Shown here one piece after another: positions 51,441-60,759 of a stretch of DNA of 64,000 nucleotides. The notes under the pieces are model-generated. The model did not search any database, was not told the DNA's origin, and saw nothing but the letters and a program-made list of their open reading frames with translations. The DNA is from Pseudomonas sp. GM78 (GTDB taxonomy: Bacteria; Pseudomonadota; Gammaproteobacteria; Pseudomonadales; Pseudomonadaceae): positions 36,015 to 100,014 of the forward strand of contig NZ_AKJF01000212.1 in NCBI RefSeq assembly GCF_000282475.1, read 5' to 3'. Numbering within the stretch: position 1 is the stretch's first letter; the number at the start of each line of letters is the position of its first letter. The position numbers and the translations under genes were made by a program.

Positions 51441-52732
51441 GCGTTGAACCAACCGAGCTTGATCACGAACAGAATCGACAGGATCACCAGCGCCGGATTC
51501 AGCTCACGGCCACGACCGGACATCAGCTTGATGGCGGTCCAGGCGATGAAACCGAAGGCGATGCCATTGGCAATGGAATAAGTAAACGGCATGGCCAGCG
51601 CGGTGATAACGACCGGCGCGGCGACGGTAATGTCGTCCCAGTCTATTTCGGCCAGGCCGGATGTCATCAGTACGGCGACGAACAGCAGTGCCGGTGCCGT
51701 GGCGAACGCAGGCACGCTGGCCGCCAGCGGCGAGAAGAACAGCGCCAGCAGGAACAGGATCGCCACGACGATGGCGGTCAGGCCGGTGCGGCCGCCCGCA
51801 CTCACGCCAGCAGCGGATTCGATGTAGCTGGTCGTGGTCGAGGTGCCCAGCAGGGACCCGGCCATCGCGGCAGTACTGTCGGCGATCAGCGCGCGGCCCA
51901 TTTTCGGCATGTGGCCGTCCTTGCCCATCAGCCCGGCGCGCTTGGCAACGCCGATCAGGGTGCCGGAGTTGTCGAACAGGTCGACGAACAGGAAAGCGAA
52001 GATCACGCTGACCAGACCGATGTCCAGTGCGCCTTTGATGTCCAGCTGCAGGAAGGTCGGGGCCAGCGATGGCGGCATCGACATCACGCCGCCGAACGGA
52101 GTGAAGCCCATCAGGATAGAAACAATGGTCACCACCAGGATACCGATCAGCACCGCACCGCGCACGGCGAGGGCTTCAAGGGCAACAATCAGGGCAAAGC
52201 CGAGGGTCGCGAGGATCGGTGCCGGTTGTTTCAGGTCACCGAGGCCGACCATGGTCGCCGGGTTGCTGACCACGATGCCGGCGTTGTGCAGGGCGATCAG
52301 CGCCAGGAACAGGCCGATACCGGCGGCAATGGCCGAGCGCAACGGCAGCGGGATACTGTTGATGATCCATTCACGGATGCGGAAGATCGACAGCAGGAAG
52401 AAGCACACGGCCGAGATGAACACCGCACCCAGCGCTACTTGCCAGGTATGGCCCATGTGCAGGACCACGGTGTAGGTGAAGAAGGCGTTCAGGCCCATGC
52501 CCGGCGCGAGCGCGATCGGGTAGTTGGCAATCAGGCCCATGACCGCGGAACCGATGGCGGCTGCCAGACAGGTGGCGACGAACACCGCGCCCTTGTCCAT
52601 GCCCGTCTCGCCGAGGATGCTCGGGTTGACGAACAGAATGTAGGCCATGGCCAGGAAGGTGGTGACGCCCGCCAGAATCTCGGTCCGCACGTTGGTGTTG
52701 TGTGCCTTGAGTTGAAACAGCCTTTCCAGCAT
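51437..52732 (-). CDS. NCS2 purine permease (AzgA/GhxP-like)
   Basis: 431 residues with 12 or more hydrophobic segments. NCS2/AzgA features: [22 protein letters not shown] near the N-terminus, [13 protein letters not shown] and [21 protein letters not shown]. Proton symport of adenine, guanine or hypoxanthine at the inner membrane; the precise base is not readable. Overlaps trmA by 4 bases. Confidence 0.92.
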   Translation of the reverse strand: MLERLFQLKAHNTNVRTEILAGVTTFLAMAYILFVNPSILGETGMDKGAVFVATCLAAAIGSAVMGLIANYPIALAPGMGLNAFFTYTVVLHMGHTWQVALGAVFISAVCFFLLSIFRIREWIINSIPLPLRSAIAAGIGLFLALIALHNAGIVVSNPATMVGLGDLKQPAPILATLGFALIVALEALAVRGAVLIGILVVTIVSILMGFTPFGGVMSMPPSLAPTFLQLDIKGALDIGLVSVIFAFLFVDLFDNSGTLIGVAKRAGLMGKDGHMPKMGRALIADSTAAMAGSLLGTSTTTSYIESAAGVSAGGRTGLTAIVVAILFLLALFFSPLAASVPAFATAPALLFVAVLMTSGLAEIDWDDITVAAPVVITALAMPFTYSIANGIAFGFIAWTAIKLMSGRGRELNPALVILSILFVIKLGWFNA

Positions 52733-52953
52733 GTCTGCTCCCCGTGGCGCGCCCGGCGCCGTGAATGTATCGACCTCAACAGCAAAGCACAGACCGCTGA
52801 ACGCGCCTGTGAAATTACAGTGGGCCGGAAAAAGCCGCGCATCATACCAGCAGCGTGGGGTTATGGCTGCTTATGGCGGTGATCGTCGTCGATGTTTTGC
52901 GTTTAATCCAAACCGGCCATACTGCGCGCTGGTTTTTTTTCGGTGGTAACGGG

Positions 52954-53403
52954 ATGAAAAAGCGGCTGACGGTCATGTCTGGTGTCTTGATGGCGTTGTT
53001 GCTGGCGGTACAACCCGCCTCGGCGGCATCGGCACCGCCGTTGACCCAGTTAAAGGTGCTCAAGGTCGAGTCGCCGGGCTGTGGTTTCGAGACGATTGAA
53101 GAAGGGCAGGCACAGACCCGCTGCAACCACGCGGGCCCGAACATCAGGATCTACGTGCTGGAAGTGGGCTATGGTCGCAGCCAGCCCCATGTCGCGCTGG
53201 ATGGCTTCGAAGTGGATGGCACCCGCACGCCGGTCTGCGCCTATGACAACGGCAACCTGACCGACTGCTCGCAAAGGACCAAGGTCGTCGGCAACCTGTA
53301 CGTTTTCAATCTGGCAGGTAAGCAGGAAGGTACGTTCACCTTCAGTAATACCTCGATCAACGCGCCCGGCAACACGATGTCGACCCAGCTTTACATCAAG
53401 TAA
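52954..53403 (+). CDS. DUF4879 secreted protein
   Basis: 149 residues from ATG 52954. Signal peptide MKKRLTVMSGVLMALLLAVQPASA, then a small mature protein of about 125 residues with four cysteines (CGF, RCNH, VCAY, DCS) that could form two disulfides. Recognised as DUF4879 by the PPLTQLKVLKVESPGCG start and the NTSINAPGNTMSTQLYI end; B. subtilis YolA is a relative. Exported; function unknown. The longer frame from 52855 is not family-like. Confidence 0.8.
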   Translation: MKKRLTVMSGVLMALLLAVQPASAASAPPLTQLKVLKVESPGCGFETIEEGQAQTRCNHAGPNIRIYVLEVGYGRSQPHVALDGFEVDGTRTPVCAYDNGNLTDCSQRTKVVGNLYVFNLAGKQEGTFTFSNTSINAPGNTMSTQLYIK

Positions 53404-53471
53404 CGACAGGGGCCCGAACAAGCGTCAGGAAAGCTGACTACGCTTTAGGAACCATTCCGTGGATCGTTCCC

Positions 53472-54023
53472 ATGACCTTTCGAGCCTTGATTACCCTCGC
53501 CGAGGGCGCCGATGACCTGCAGACAGTGACCTTGATCGATGTATTGCGCCGCGCCAAGGTCGAGGTGGTGGTCGCCAGCATCGAGGGGCGGCGCATGCTC
53601 ACCTGTGCCCGAGGCACGCGCTTGACGTGCGATGCGATGCTGGTGGATCTGCTGGCCCAGCCGTTCGATCTGATCGTCCTGCCTGGCGGTGCCGTCGGGA
53701 CGCAACATCTGACCGCCCACCAACCCCTGCAACAACTGGTCAAGGACCAGGCCGCGGCGGGGCGCCTGTTCGCCGGCATTGCCGAAGCGCCCGCGGTAGC
53801 ACTGCAAACCTTCGGCGTGCTGCGCCAGCGACGCATGACGTGCCTGCCTTCGGCCAGCCATCAACTGTCGGGCTGCAACTTCGTCGATCAACCGGTGGTG
53901 GTCGACGGCAATTGCATCACCGCCCAAGGCTCGGGTGGCGCCTTGGCATTTGCGCTGACGCTGGTGGAACAGCTGTGCGGCAAAGCCACGCGGGCGATGG
54001 TGGCGGGGGAGTTGTTGGTGTAG
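53472..54023 (+). CDS. DJ-1/PfpI-like protein lacking the canonical Cys/Glu site
   Basis: 183 residues, DJ-1 fold (FRALITLAEGADDLQTVTLIDVLRRA; LIVLPGG; SGGALAFALTLVEQL). In DJ-1 and YajL the active site is a cysteine in AAICAxP and a glutamate near residue 18. Here the aligned residues read GIAEAP (Ala104 at the Cys place) and ADDLQ (Gln17 at the Glu place). So the family's deglycase/glyoxalase chemistry is doubtful. It may be a binding protein or use another residue. Stands alone, 68 bases after DUF4879. Confidence 0.85.
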   Translation: MTFRALITLAEGADDLQTVTLIDVLRRAKVEVVVASIEGRRMLTCARGTRLTCDAMLVDLLAQPFDLIVLPGGAVGTQHLTAHQPLQQLVKDQAAAGRLFAGIAEAPAVALQTFGVLRQRRMTCLPSASHQLSGCNFVDQPVVVDGNCITAQGSGGALAFALTLVEQLCGKATRAMVAGELLV

Positions 54024-54029
54024 AGAGCC

Positions 54030-55268
54030 TCAGGCCTTCACCTCTTCCACCGGCACATGCATCCGGTCGCGGTTGGCCAGGGTCGGGAACAGTTTGATCC
54101 AGGTCCCGGTGACCACCAGCGTGCCGATACCGCCCATGACCACCGCCGGCACGGTGCCGAACCAGTGGGCGGTCAGGCCGGATTCGAATTCGCCCAATTG
54201 GTTCGAAGCCCCGATGAACAGGCCGTTCACGGCGCTCACCCGGCCGCGCATTTCGTCCGGGGTTTCCAGTTGCACGAAGGATGCGCGGATCACCATGCTG
54301 ATCATGTCGGCCGCCCCCAGGACGACCAGCACGGCCAACGAAAACCAGAACGAGGTCGACAGGCCGAAGGCGATCGTCGCCACGCCGAATACACCCACGG
54401 CGGTGAACATCACCCGTCCAACATTGCGCTCCACGGCAAACCGCGCCAGGAACAGCGACATCAGCAACGCACCCACCGCCGGCGCCGATCGCAACAGGCC
54501 CAGCCCCCAGGGCCCGGTCAGCAGAATGTCCTTGGCAAACACCGGCAGCAACGCCGTCGCACCCCCCAGCAGGACAGCGAACAGGTCGAGGGAAATGGCC
54601 CCGAGAATATCCGGGCGACTGCGAATGAAACGGATGCCCGCCAACAGTGAGTCCAGTGTGGCCTTGCCCTTGTTCAGGGGCGTTTGCCGGGCGGGCAGGT
54701 TAAGCATCAGCGTGCAGGCGATGATGTACAGAATCACCGTCGGGCCATACACCCAGACGCTGCCGAAGGCGTAGAGCAAGCCACCGAGGGCTGGCGCGAC
54801 GATGGTCGCCGATTGCTGGGCCGACTGCGCGGCGGCCACGGCCCGGGGAAACAGGGCGCTGGGCACGATGCTCGGGAGCAAGGCTTGGGTGGTCGGCATT
54901 TCGAAGGAGCGTGCGGCGCCAAGCAGGAACGCGAGGATGAAGATCATTTCCCGGGTGACATGGTCGGTCGCGCTGCCGATCGCCAGCGACAGGGCGATCA
55001 GCGCTTGCAGCGACTGGCAGATGGCCGCGACCTTGCGGCGGTCGTAGCGATCGGCGACATGCCCTGTGTGCAGCATGAACAGCACGCGCGGAGCGAACTC
55101 CACGAGCCCGACCAGGCCCAGGTCAAGCACGTTGCCGGTCAGTTGGTAGAGGTTCCAGCCAATGGCCACGGTGAGCATCTGGAAACCGCTGGCGGTGAAC
55201 ACCCGGGCCAGCCAGAAGGCGATGAAAGGACGATGGCGACGTAACAGCAAGGGCTCTTGGCTGGGCAT
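54030..55268 (-). CDS. MFS exporter (MFS_3/EntS-like)
   Basis: 412 residues from ATG 55268 (MPSQEPLLLRRHRPFIAFWLARV). Twelve hydrophobic helices; GHVADRYDRRKV is the loop 2-3 signature of MFS and the overall pattern fits the enterobactin/multidrug EntS-like branch. Substrate unknown. Convergent with the DJ-1-like gene, 6 bases apart. Confidence 0.85.
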   Translation of the reverse strand: MPSQEPLLLRRHRPFIAFWLARVFTASGFQMLTVAIGWNLYQLTGNVLDLGLVGLVEFAPRVLFMLHTGHVADRYDRRKVAAICQSLQALIALSLAIGSATDHVTREMIFILAFLLGAARSFEMPTTQALLPSIVPSALFPRAVAAAQSAQQSATIVAPALGGLLYAFGSVWVYGPTVILYIIACTLMLNLPARQTPLNKGKATLDSLLAGIRFIRSRPDILGAISLDLFAVLLGGATALLPVFAKDILLTGPWGLGLLRSAPAVGALLMSLFLARFAVERNVGRVMFTAVGVFGVATIAFGLSTSFWFSLAVLVVLGAADMISMVIRASFVQLETPDEMRGRVSAVNGLFIGASNQLGEFESGLTAHWFGTVPAVVMGGIGTLVVTGTWIKLFPTLANRDRMHVPVEEVKA

Positions 55269-55665
55269 TTGAAAGTCTGGGGAGAGAAAGAGCGAGACTA
55301 TCACCAACCTGTAACAGGAAGTTGCCGCGGCAGAAAATTTCGTTAGCCAAGCATCGATTTCACTGGCTGTTCGCCCACTGCCTCCTGGGAATTCATTTCA
55401 ATCTGTGACTGCAGCCGTGAGGCAACTTGTCACGCGGCAAACGACCACGCGGGTCATCCCTGCAAATGGGACTACTCTTTCATCGTTGCTTGATCCAGAT
55501 CAAAACCCTCAAAAGGAATTGATCCGGTGGCCGGTTGGCCAGACTCCCTGCGTTGTGATGCGTGTAAAAAAAAGAACAAACAGAGATTCGCCACACTCCA
55601 TATCCGTGGGGGCCGTGGGTGCAGGCTTCCAGCCCGCAGCCGTACTACCTGACAGAGGAAGACTT
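55269..55665. other. 397-base divergent region between the MFS exporter and cioA
   Basis: Contains the Anr box at 55490-55503. An open frame of 87 codons runs into cioA, but its residues are not family-like. Nothing else recognised. Confidence 0.6.
55490..55503. promoter_or_regulatory. Anr/FNR box upstream of cioAB
   Basis: TTGATCCAGATCAA, a perfect match to TTGATNNNNATCAA, 162 bases before the cioA ATG. In P. aeruginosa the cyanide-insensitive oxidase is repressed by Anr at low oxygen, so a repressor role is likely here. Confidence 0.85.
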
Positions 55666-57102
55666 ATGTTCGGTTTAGAGGCACTTGATCTCGCCCGAAT
55701 TCAGTTCGCGTTCACTATCTCGTTCCACATCCTGTTCCCAGCCATCACCATCGGCCTGGCGAGTTACCTGGCGGTACTCGAAGGTTTGTGGCTGAAAACC
55801 CATAACGACACCTACCGGGATCTCTACCATTTCTGGTCGAAGATCTTTGCCGTCAACTTCGGCATGGGCGTGGTTTCCGGACTGGTCATGGCCTATCAGT
55901 TCGGGACCAACTGGAGCCGCTTCTCGGACTTCGCAGGTTCCGTGACCGGGCCGCTGCTCACGTATGAAGTACTGACTGCATTCTTCCTTGAAGCTGGTTT
56001 CCTCGGCGTGATGCTGTTTGGCTGGAACAAGGTCGGGCGCGGCTTGCACTTCTTTGCCACGGTCATGGTCGCCATCGGCACGCTGATCTCGACCTTCTGG
56101 ATTCTCGCCTCCAACAGCTGGATGCAGACCCCGCAGGGCTTCGAAATCGTCAATGGCCAGGTCATACCGACCGACTGGCTGGCGGTGATCTTCAACCCCT
56201 CGTTCCCTTATCGCCTGATGCACATGGCCACGGCGGCGTTCGTCGCGACAGCATTCTTCGTCGGTTCCTCGGCGGCCTGGCACTTGCTGCGTGGCAAGGA
56301 CAACCCGGCGATCCGCAAGATGCTTTCCATGGCGATGTGGATGGCGCTGATCGTCGCGCCGATCCAGGCGGTCATCGGTGACTTTCACGGCCTCAACACG
56401 CTTGAACACCAACCAGCAAAAATCGCCGCGATCGAGGGCCACTGGGAGAACCACGGCAACGAGGCGACCCCGCTGATCCTGTTCGGCTGGCCGGACATGA
56501 AGGAAGAGAGAACCAAGTTCGCCGTCGAGATTCCGTACCTGGGCAGCCTGATCCTGACTCACTCGCTGGACAAGCAGGTGCCGGCGCTCAAGGAATTCCC
56601 GCCCGAAGACCGGCCGAATTCGACCATTGTGTTCTGGTCGTTCCGCATCATGGTCGGCCTGGGTTTCCTGATGATCTTCACCGGTCTGTGGAGCCTGTGG
56701 CTGCGTAAACGCGACACGCTCTACACCTCGCGGCCGTTCCTGTACCTGGCGTTGTGGATGGGGCCGTCCGGCCTGATCGCGATTCTCGCCGGCTGGTTCA
56801 CCACTGAGATCGGCCGTCAGCCCTGGGTGGTCTACGGGCTGATGCGCACGGCGGACGCGTCCTCCAACCATAGCGTGATGCAGATGAGCATCACCCTGAT
56901 CCTGTTTGTCGTGGTGTATTTCGCCCTGTTCGGTGCCGGCCTCGGCTACATGATGCGCCTGGTGCGCAAGGGGCCGAAGATCGACGAAGGCAAGGAAACC
57001 AACGACGGTGGTCCCGGGCAGAAACGCACACCGGCACGTCCGCTCTCCGCAGCCGACGACGATCATGCCGATGCCGACCACATCGTGACCAAGGAGATTT
57101 GA
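55666..57102 (+). CDS. cioA: Cyanide-insensitive ubiquinol oxidase subunit I (CioA, bd type)
   Basis: 478 residues. Bd-type quinol oxidase subunit carrying the hemes: H21 (ISFHILFPA) is the expected high-spin heme ligand, and the GRQPWVVYGLMRT motif is present. The quinol loop is short, as in CIO-type enzymes rather than E. coli CydA. Couples ubiquinol oxidation to oxygen reduction in the inner membrane without proton pumping. The frame extends upstream, but ATG 55666 after AGAGGAAG fits the family start. Followed 3 bases later by cioB. Confidence 0.96.
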   Translation: MFGLEALDLARIQFAFTISFHILFPAITIGLASYLAVLEGLWLKTHNDTYRDLYHFWSKIFAVNFGMGVVSGLVMAYQFGTNWSRFSDFAGSVTGPLLTYEVLTAFFLEAGFLGVMLFGWNKVGRGLHFFATVMVAIGTLISTFWILASNSWMQTPQGFEIVNGQVIPTDWLAVIFNPSFPYRLMHMATAAFVATAFFVGSSAAWHLLRGKDNPAIRKMLSMAMWMALIVAPIQAVIGDFHGLNTLEHQPAKIAAIEGHWENHGNEATPLILFGWPDMKEERTKFAVEIPYLGSLILTHSLDKQVPALKEFPPEDRPNSTIVFWSFRIMVGLGFLMIFTGLWSLWLRKRDTLYTSRPFLYLALWMGPSGLIAILAGWFTTEIGRQPWVVYGLMRTADASSNHSVMQMSITLILFVVVYFALFGAGLGYMMRLVRKGPKIDEGKETNDGGPGQKRTPARPLSAADDDHADADHIVTKEI

Positions 57103-57105
57103 ATC

Positions 57106-58113
57106 ATGGGTATTGATCTTCCGCTGATCTGGGCCGTGATCATCATCTTCGGCATCATGATGTACGTGGTCATGGATGGGTTTGACCTGGGGATCGGCAT
57201 TCTTTTCCCGTTCATTCCCGGCAAGACCGACCGCGACGTGATGATGAACACTGTCGCCCCGGTCTGGGACGGCAACGAAACCTGGCTGGTACTGGGTGGT
57301 GCGGCATTGTTCGGGGCTTTCCCGCTGGCCTATTCGGTAGTGCTCTCGGCGTTGTATCTACCGCTGATTTTCATGCTGATCGGGCTGATTTTCCGCGGCG
57401 TGGCGTTCGAGTTCCGCTTCAAGGCCAAGGATGACAAGCGTCACCTGTGGGACAAGGCGTTCATCGGTGGCTCGATTGCCGCAACGTTCTTCCAGGGCGT
57501 CGCGCTGGGGGCGTTCATCGATGGCTTGCCGGTGGTCGATCGGCAATTTGCCGGCGGCTCGCTGGATTGGCTGACGCCCTTCACCCTGTTCTGTGGCGCG
57601 GCGCTGGTGGTGGCGTATGCGCTACTGGGTTGCACCTGGCTGATCATGAAGACCGAAGGCAAGTTGCAGGAACAGATGCACGACCTGGCGCGACCCCTGG
57701 CGTTCGTGTTGTTGGCGGTGATCGGTATCGTCAGCATCTGGACCCCGCTGGCCCACGCCGAGATCGCCGCCCGCTGGTTCACCCTGCCGAATCTGTTCTG
57801 GTTCCTGCCCGTGCCGATCCTGGTGTTGGTGACGCTTTATGGCCTGATCCGTGCCGTGGCCCGCAACGCGCACTACACGCCATTTTTGCTGACACTGGTG
57901 CTGATTTTCCTCGGTTACAGCGGCCTGGGGATCAGCCTGTGGCCGAACATCGTGCCGCCGTCGATCTCGATCTGGGACGCCGCGGCACCACCGCAAAGCC
58001 AGGGCTTCATGCTGGTGGGCACGCTGTTCATCATCCCGTTCATCCTGGGTTACACCTTCTGGAGCTATTACGTGTTCCGCGGCAAGGTTACCCATGAAGA
58101 CGGTTATCACTAG
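57106..58113 (+). CDS. cioB: Cyanide-insensitive ubiquinol oxidase subunit II (CioB)
   Basis: 335 residues, about eight to nine membrane helices. DGFDLGIGILFPF and the WDGNETWLVLGGAALFGAFPLAYS block are conserved in CydB/CioB. It forms the heterodimer with CioA. Start ATG 57106 after AAGGAG and 3 bases from cioA. The following small gene completes the operon. Confidence 0.97.
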   Translation: MGIDLPLIWAVIIIFGIMMYVVMDGFDLGIGILFPFIPGKTDRDVMMNTVAPVWDGNETWLVLGGAALFGAFPLAYSVVLSALYLPLIFMLIGLIFRGVAFEFRFKAKDDKRHLWDKAFIGGSIAATFFQGVALGAFIDGLPVVDRQFAGGSLDWLTPFTLFCGAALVVAYALLGCTWLIMKTEGKLQEQMHDLARPLAFVLLAVIGIVSIWTPLAHAEIAARWFTLPNLFWFLPVPILVLVTLYGLIRAVARNAHYTPFLLTLVLIFLGYSGLGISLWPNIVPPSISIWDAAAPPQSQGFMLVGTLFIIPFILGYTFWSYYVFRGKVTHEDGYH

Positions 58114-58171
58114 AGCACGCATCCGCATTGGCGCCGTCCACGGCGCCATCGATCGCAAGGAGATCGAAGCA

Positions 58172-58339
58172 ATGTCCGGTAAACATTCCCTGCACGACAT
58201 TGAAGAAGCCGAAAAAAAGCCGCTGTGGCAGCGGCTCGGCTGGTTGGCCATGATCTGGGCTGGCAGCGTCGGTGCGCTGTTCATTGTGGCCAGCCTGATG
58301 CGGATGTTCATGAACGCCGCAGGCCTGAGCACTCACTGA
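58172..58339 (+). CDS. DUF2474 small membrane protein of the cio operon
   Basis: 55 residues with one hydrophobic helix (about 23-43, LGWLAMIWAGSVGALFIVASLM). DUF2474 proteins regularly follow cioAB. By analogy with CydX of E. coli it may stabilise the oxidase; this is inference. AAGGAG at 58157-58162 precedes the ATG at 58172, chosen over an in-frame ATG at 58094 that overlaps cioB. A strong terminator follows. Confidence 0.82.
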   Translation: MSGKHSLHDIEEAEKKPLWQRLGWLAMIWAGSVGALFIVASLMRMFMNAAGLSTH

Positions 58340-58376
58340 AACAATCGACATCCCGCCCCGCAGCCTCCCGGGCGTG

Positions 58377-58409
58377 AAAAAAAAACCTCCAGCTGGAGGT
58401 TTTTTTTTT
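58377..58409. terminator. Bidirectional rho-independent terminator
   Basis: ACCTCC-AGCT-GGAGGT stem bounded by A-run and T9 on either side; serves both the cio operon and the convergent rlmG gene. Confidence 0.92.
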
Positions 58410-58414
58410 GCGCG

Positions 58415-59539
58415 TTACTTGCGAGCCTTGAGGATCACGAATTTTGGGGTGGCCGCCACTTGCTCGACCCCGCGGAACAACCGCGCCAACTTGCTGTGAT
58501 AGCCCAAATGACGGTTGCCGACGATGTACAGCGCACCACCCAACACCAGCGCCTCCCGGGCTTGCTGGAACATCCGCCAGGCAAGGAAGTCGCCGACGAC
58601 CTGTTGTTGGTGAAACGGTGGATTGCAGAGCACCACATCCAGCGACTGGGGTTCCTGCCCGGCCAAACCATCGCCGGCCCGCACGATCACCTCCCGGTCA
58701 CCCAGCGCGGCGCGCCAGTTTTCGGCAGCCGATTGCACCGCCATGAAAGATTCATCTACCAGCGTGTAGCGGGCGTCGGGGTTTTGCAGGGCACTGGCGA
58801 TGGCCAGTACGCCGTTGCCGCAACCGAGATCAGCGACCCTTGCGCTGCCGAGGTTCTTCGGCAGGTGCGGCAAGAAGGCTCGCGTGCCGATGTCCAGGCC
58901 TTCACGGCAGAACACGTTGGCGTGATTGAGCAGTTCGATCGCCGGTTCATCGAGTCGATAGCGGGTTGGGTAGGGCGAGACGACGGCCGCTTTGGCTTGA
59001 GCCGTGGCAATCAACAGCCGAGCTTTTTTTACTGCCAGCGAGGCCTGCACCGGGCCGATATAGCGCTCAAGCAGATCGCCGGCCGCGCGCGGCAGATGTT
59101 TGATCATTGCCCCGGCCATCACTTGGGCGCCGGGCGCCAATTGGCCTTGCAGGCGGATCAATTGTTCTTCCAGTAATGCCAGTGTCTTCGGCACCCGGAT
59201 CAGCACGCGGTCGAACGGCCCCGTGAAAGGTTCGCTGGCCGGTACGTGGGGCACGGCATCAAATGCCTGGCCATTACGGGCCAGATTCTTTTCCAGCCCC
59301 TGCAAGGCCAGGAACGAATCGCCGCTGCTGGTCACATTGACCTTGCCTGCCAGGCTGACGGCCAATGCGCCGAAACTGTCGTTCAGCACCAACACCCGCG
59401 TATTTGCCGCGGGCAGCTGTTCAGCCAGGTGATTGAGCAGGTACTCATCTGCAGCATCAAAGGCTTGCAGTGGTTCGTTCTGCTGTTCGGGCTGGCGGAT
59501 CAGGTCGAGCTGGGCGAACGGGGTTTCAAGCAAGGGCAT
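58415..59539 (-). CDS. rlmG: 23S rRNA (guanine(1835)-N2)-methyltransferase
   Basis: 374 residues from ATG 59539. Two Rossmann-like halves; the C-terminal one is catalytic with the SAM motif VADLGCGNGVLAIA and the N6/N2-methyltransferase motif CNPPFH. Methylates G1835 (E. coli numbering) of 23S rRNA. The longer frame upstream is not family-like. Converges with the cio operon across a shared terminator. Confidence 0.93.
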   Translation of the reverse strand: MPLLETPFAQLDLIRQPEQQNEPLQAFDAADEYLLNHLAEQLPAANTRVLVLNDSFGALAVSLAGKVNVTSSGDSFLALQGLEKNLARNGQAFDAVPHVPASEPFTGPFDRVLIRVPKTLALLEEQLIRLQGQLAPGAQVMAGAMIKHLPRAAGDLLERYIGPVQASLAVKKARLLIATAQAKAAVVSPYPTRYRLDEPAIELLNHANVFCREGLDIGTRAFLPHLPKNLGSARVADLGCGNGVLAIASALQNPDARYTLVDESFMAVQSAAENWRAALGDREVIVRAGDGLAGQEPQSLDVVLCNPPFHQQQVVGDFLAWRMFQQAREALVLGGALYIVGNRHLGYHSKLARLFRGVEQVAATPKFVILKARK

Positions 59540-59704
59540 CGGGCAGGAGGCTCTGATAGATGGTCGAGGATGTTCCGCGGCCCTGAGGCGTTGTTGCGGG
59601 CGGGACGGTTCGAGTGAACTGCGGCATGATGTTTTACACGTCATCACTCAAGCGGGATGCAAATGGTACGTTTTTTTCTATTGGATTACCCGCAGGTTTT
59701 GTGA

Positions 59705-60436
59705 TCAGCGTAGCGCGCCGCTGCTGAGATAACCGGCCTTGGCCGCGGCAATGACTGCCGAAATCTTGTTATTGACGCCCAGTTTTTCAATCGCGCTCTG
59801 TACATGGAAATTGATGGTGCGTGCACTGAGGTTGAGGATCCTGGCGCTCTCGTAAGCCGTCTTGCCATCGGCCGCGAGCTTCAGCACGTCGATTTCCCGC
59901 AAAGACAAATGCGCGACAACCAATTTTGGGGGCGGCCTTGGAAGTGATTGCGCAGCCAGCGTATGCAGGTGCTGTCCCATGAAGACGGAAAAGCCGAGGT
60001 TTTCGTACAGCTCAAACGCACTGATTGGACAATGGCTCCTGGCCAGACTCAGGATGCTGCACAGACCGCTGTTATCGTCCTGTACCGATTGCGACCAGCC
60101 GTGCTGAATTCCTTGCAACCCAAGGGCCTCCCACATTGAGGGGACCTGGGAAAAGAGCTCTTCGCTCCAAAGAACGGGCAGCATAGTTTGATTGCAATGA
60201 GCCACTACCGGATCGATGTCGCTGAATTTTTTTTGTTCATACTCCGTGTTCCAGCTTTTGGGATAATTGTTGAGTTTCAACCTGTTTTCTTGATCTGATG
60301 TGACTTTGTAAGTTACTGAAAATTCAAAAAATTTATAGCCGATATTTTTCGCGAAACGCAGCGCTACCTGATAAGCGGTGTCGAGCTCCGTTGCGCTGGA
60401 TAACTGTCTGAGCTGTGACTCCTTCCATCTTTCCAT
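59705..60436 (-). CDS. LuxR-type regulator with autoinducer-binding domain (LuxR solo)
   Basis: 243 residues. Autoinducer-binding domain (about 15-165) and LuxR HTH (about 176-235). The canonical AHL-pocket residues of TraR numbering are present: W62 (W57), Y66 (Y61), D75-P76 (D70-P71) and W90 (W85), with G124 as a candidate for G113. The HTH keeps E181, L185 and G191. No luxI gene is in the window, so it is a solo in this region. The gene and its upstream region are clearly AT-richer than the neighbours, suggesting later acquisition. Ligand unknown. Confidence 0.9.
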   Translation of the reverse strand: MERWKESQLRQLSSATELDTAYQVALRFAKNIGYKFFEFSVTYKVTSDQENRLKLNNYPKSWNTEYEQKKFSDIDPVVAHCNQTMLPVLWSEELFSQVPSMWEALGLQGIQHGWSQSVQDDNSGLCSILSLARSHCPISAFELYENLGFSVFMGQHLHTLAAQSLPRPPPKLVVAHLSLREIDVLKLAADGKTAYESARILNLSARTINFHVQSAIEKLGVNNKISAVIAAAKAGYLSSGALR

Positions 60437-60759
60437 TTTTAAGCTCCCACGTCTCGGTGTATGGATCCAAAGTCCAATACGCTCGGATTGTAGGATGTTT
60501 CGTACGCGCGAGTGAGAACTTTTTGTTTCGTTGCAATTTCTAAAAAAGGTTTATGGTTCTAAATGTAATTGAGTTAAAAGCATGTATTAAATGTCGATGT
60601 TAATGCAATTACCTGTCTTTATATTTTATTAACTGGGTGGTTAAATGTTTGTGAGGGTGTTATGCAATCGATAATGTTTCGCTAAAGACATTACAAATCG
60701 CCGGTGTTTATGGGAACCGCTTTGCGAGACACTGCGGTCATGCGTTGAAGGAGCCTGCG
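60437..60759. other. 323-base AT-rich divergent region between luxR-like and fpr genes
   Basis: No gene seen. Contains inverted GTAATTG (60565-60571) and CAATTAC (60606-60612). A proper 20-base lux box was not found. Confidence 0.5.

Noticed and set aside
60565-60612. Inverted GTAATTG/CAATTAC as a lux box
   Set aside because: Arms are 34 bases apart, unlike the contiguous 18-20 base lux box; kept only as an unassigned dyad.
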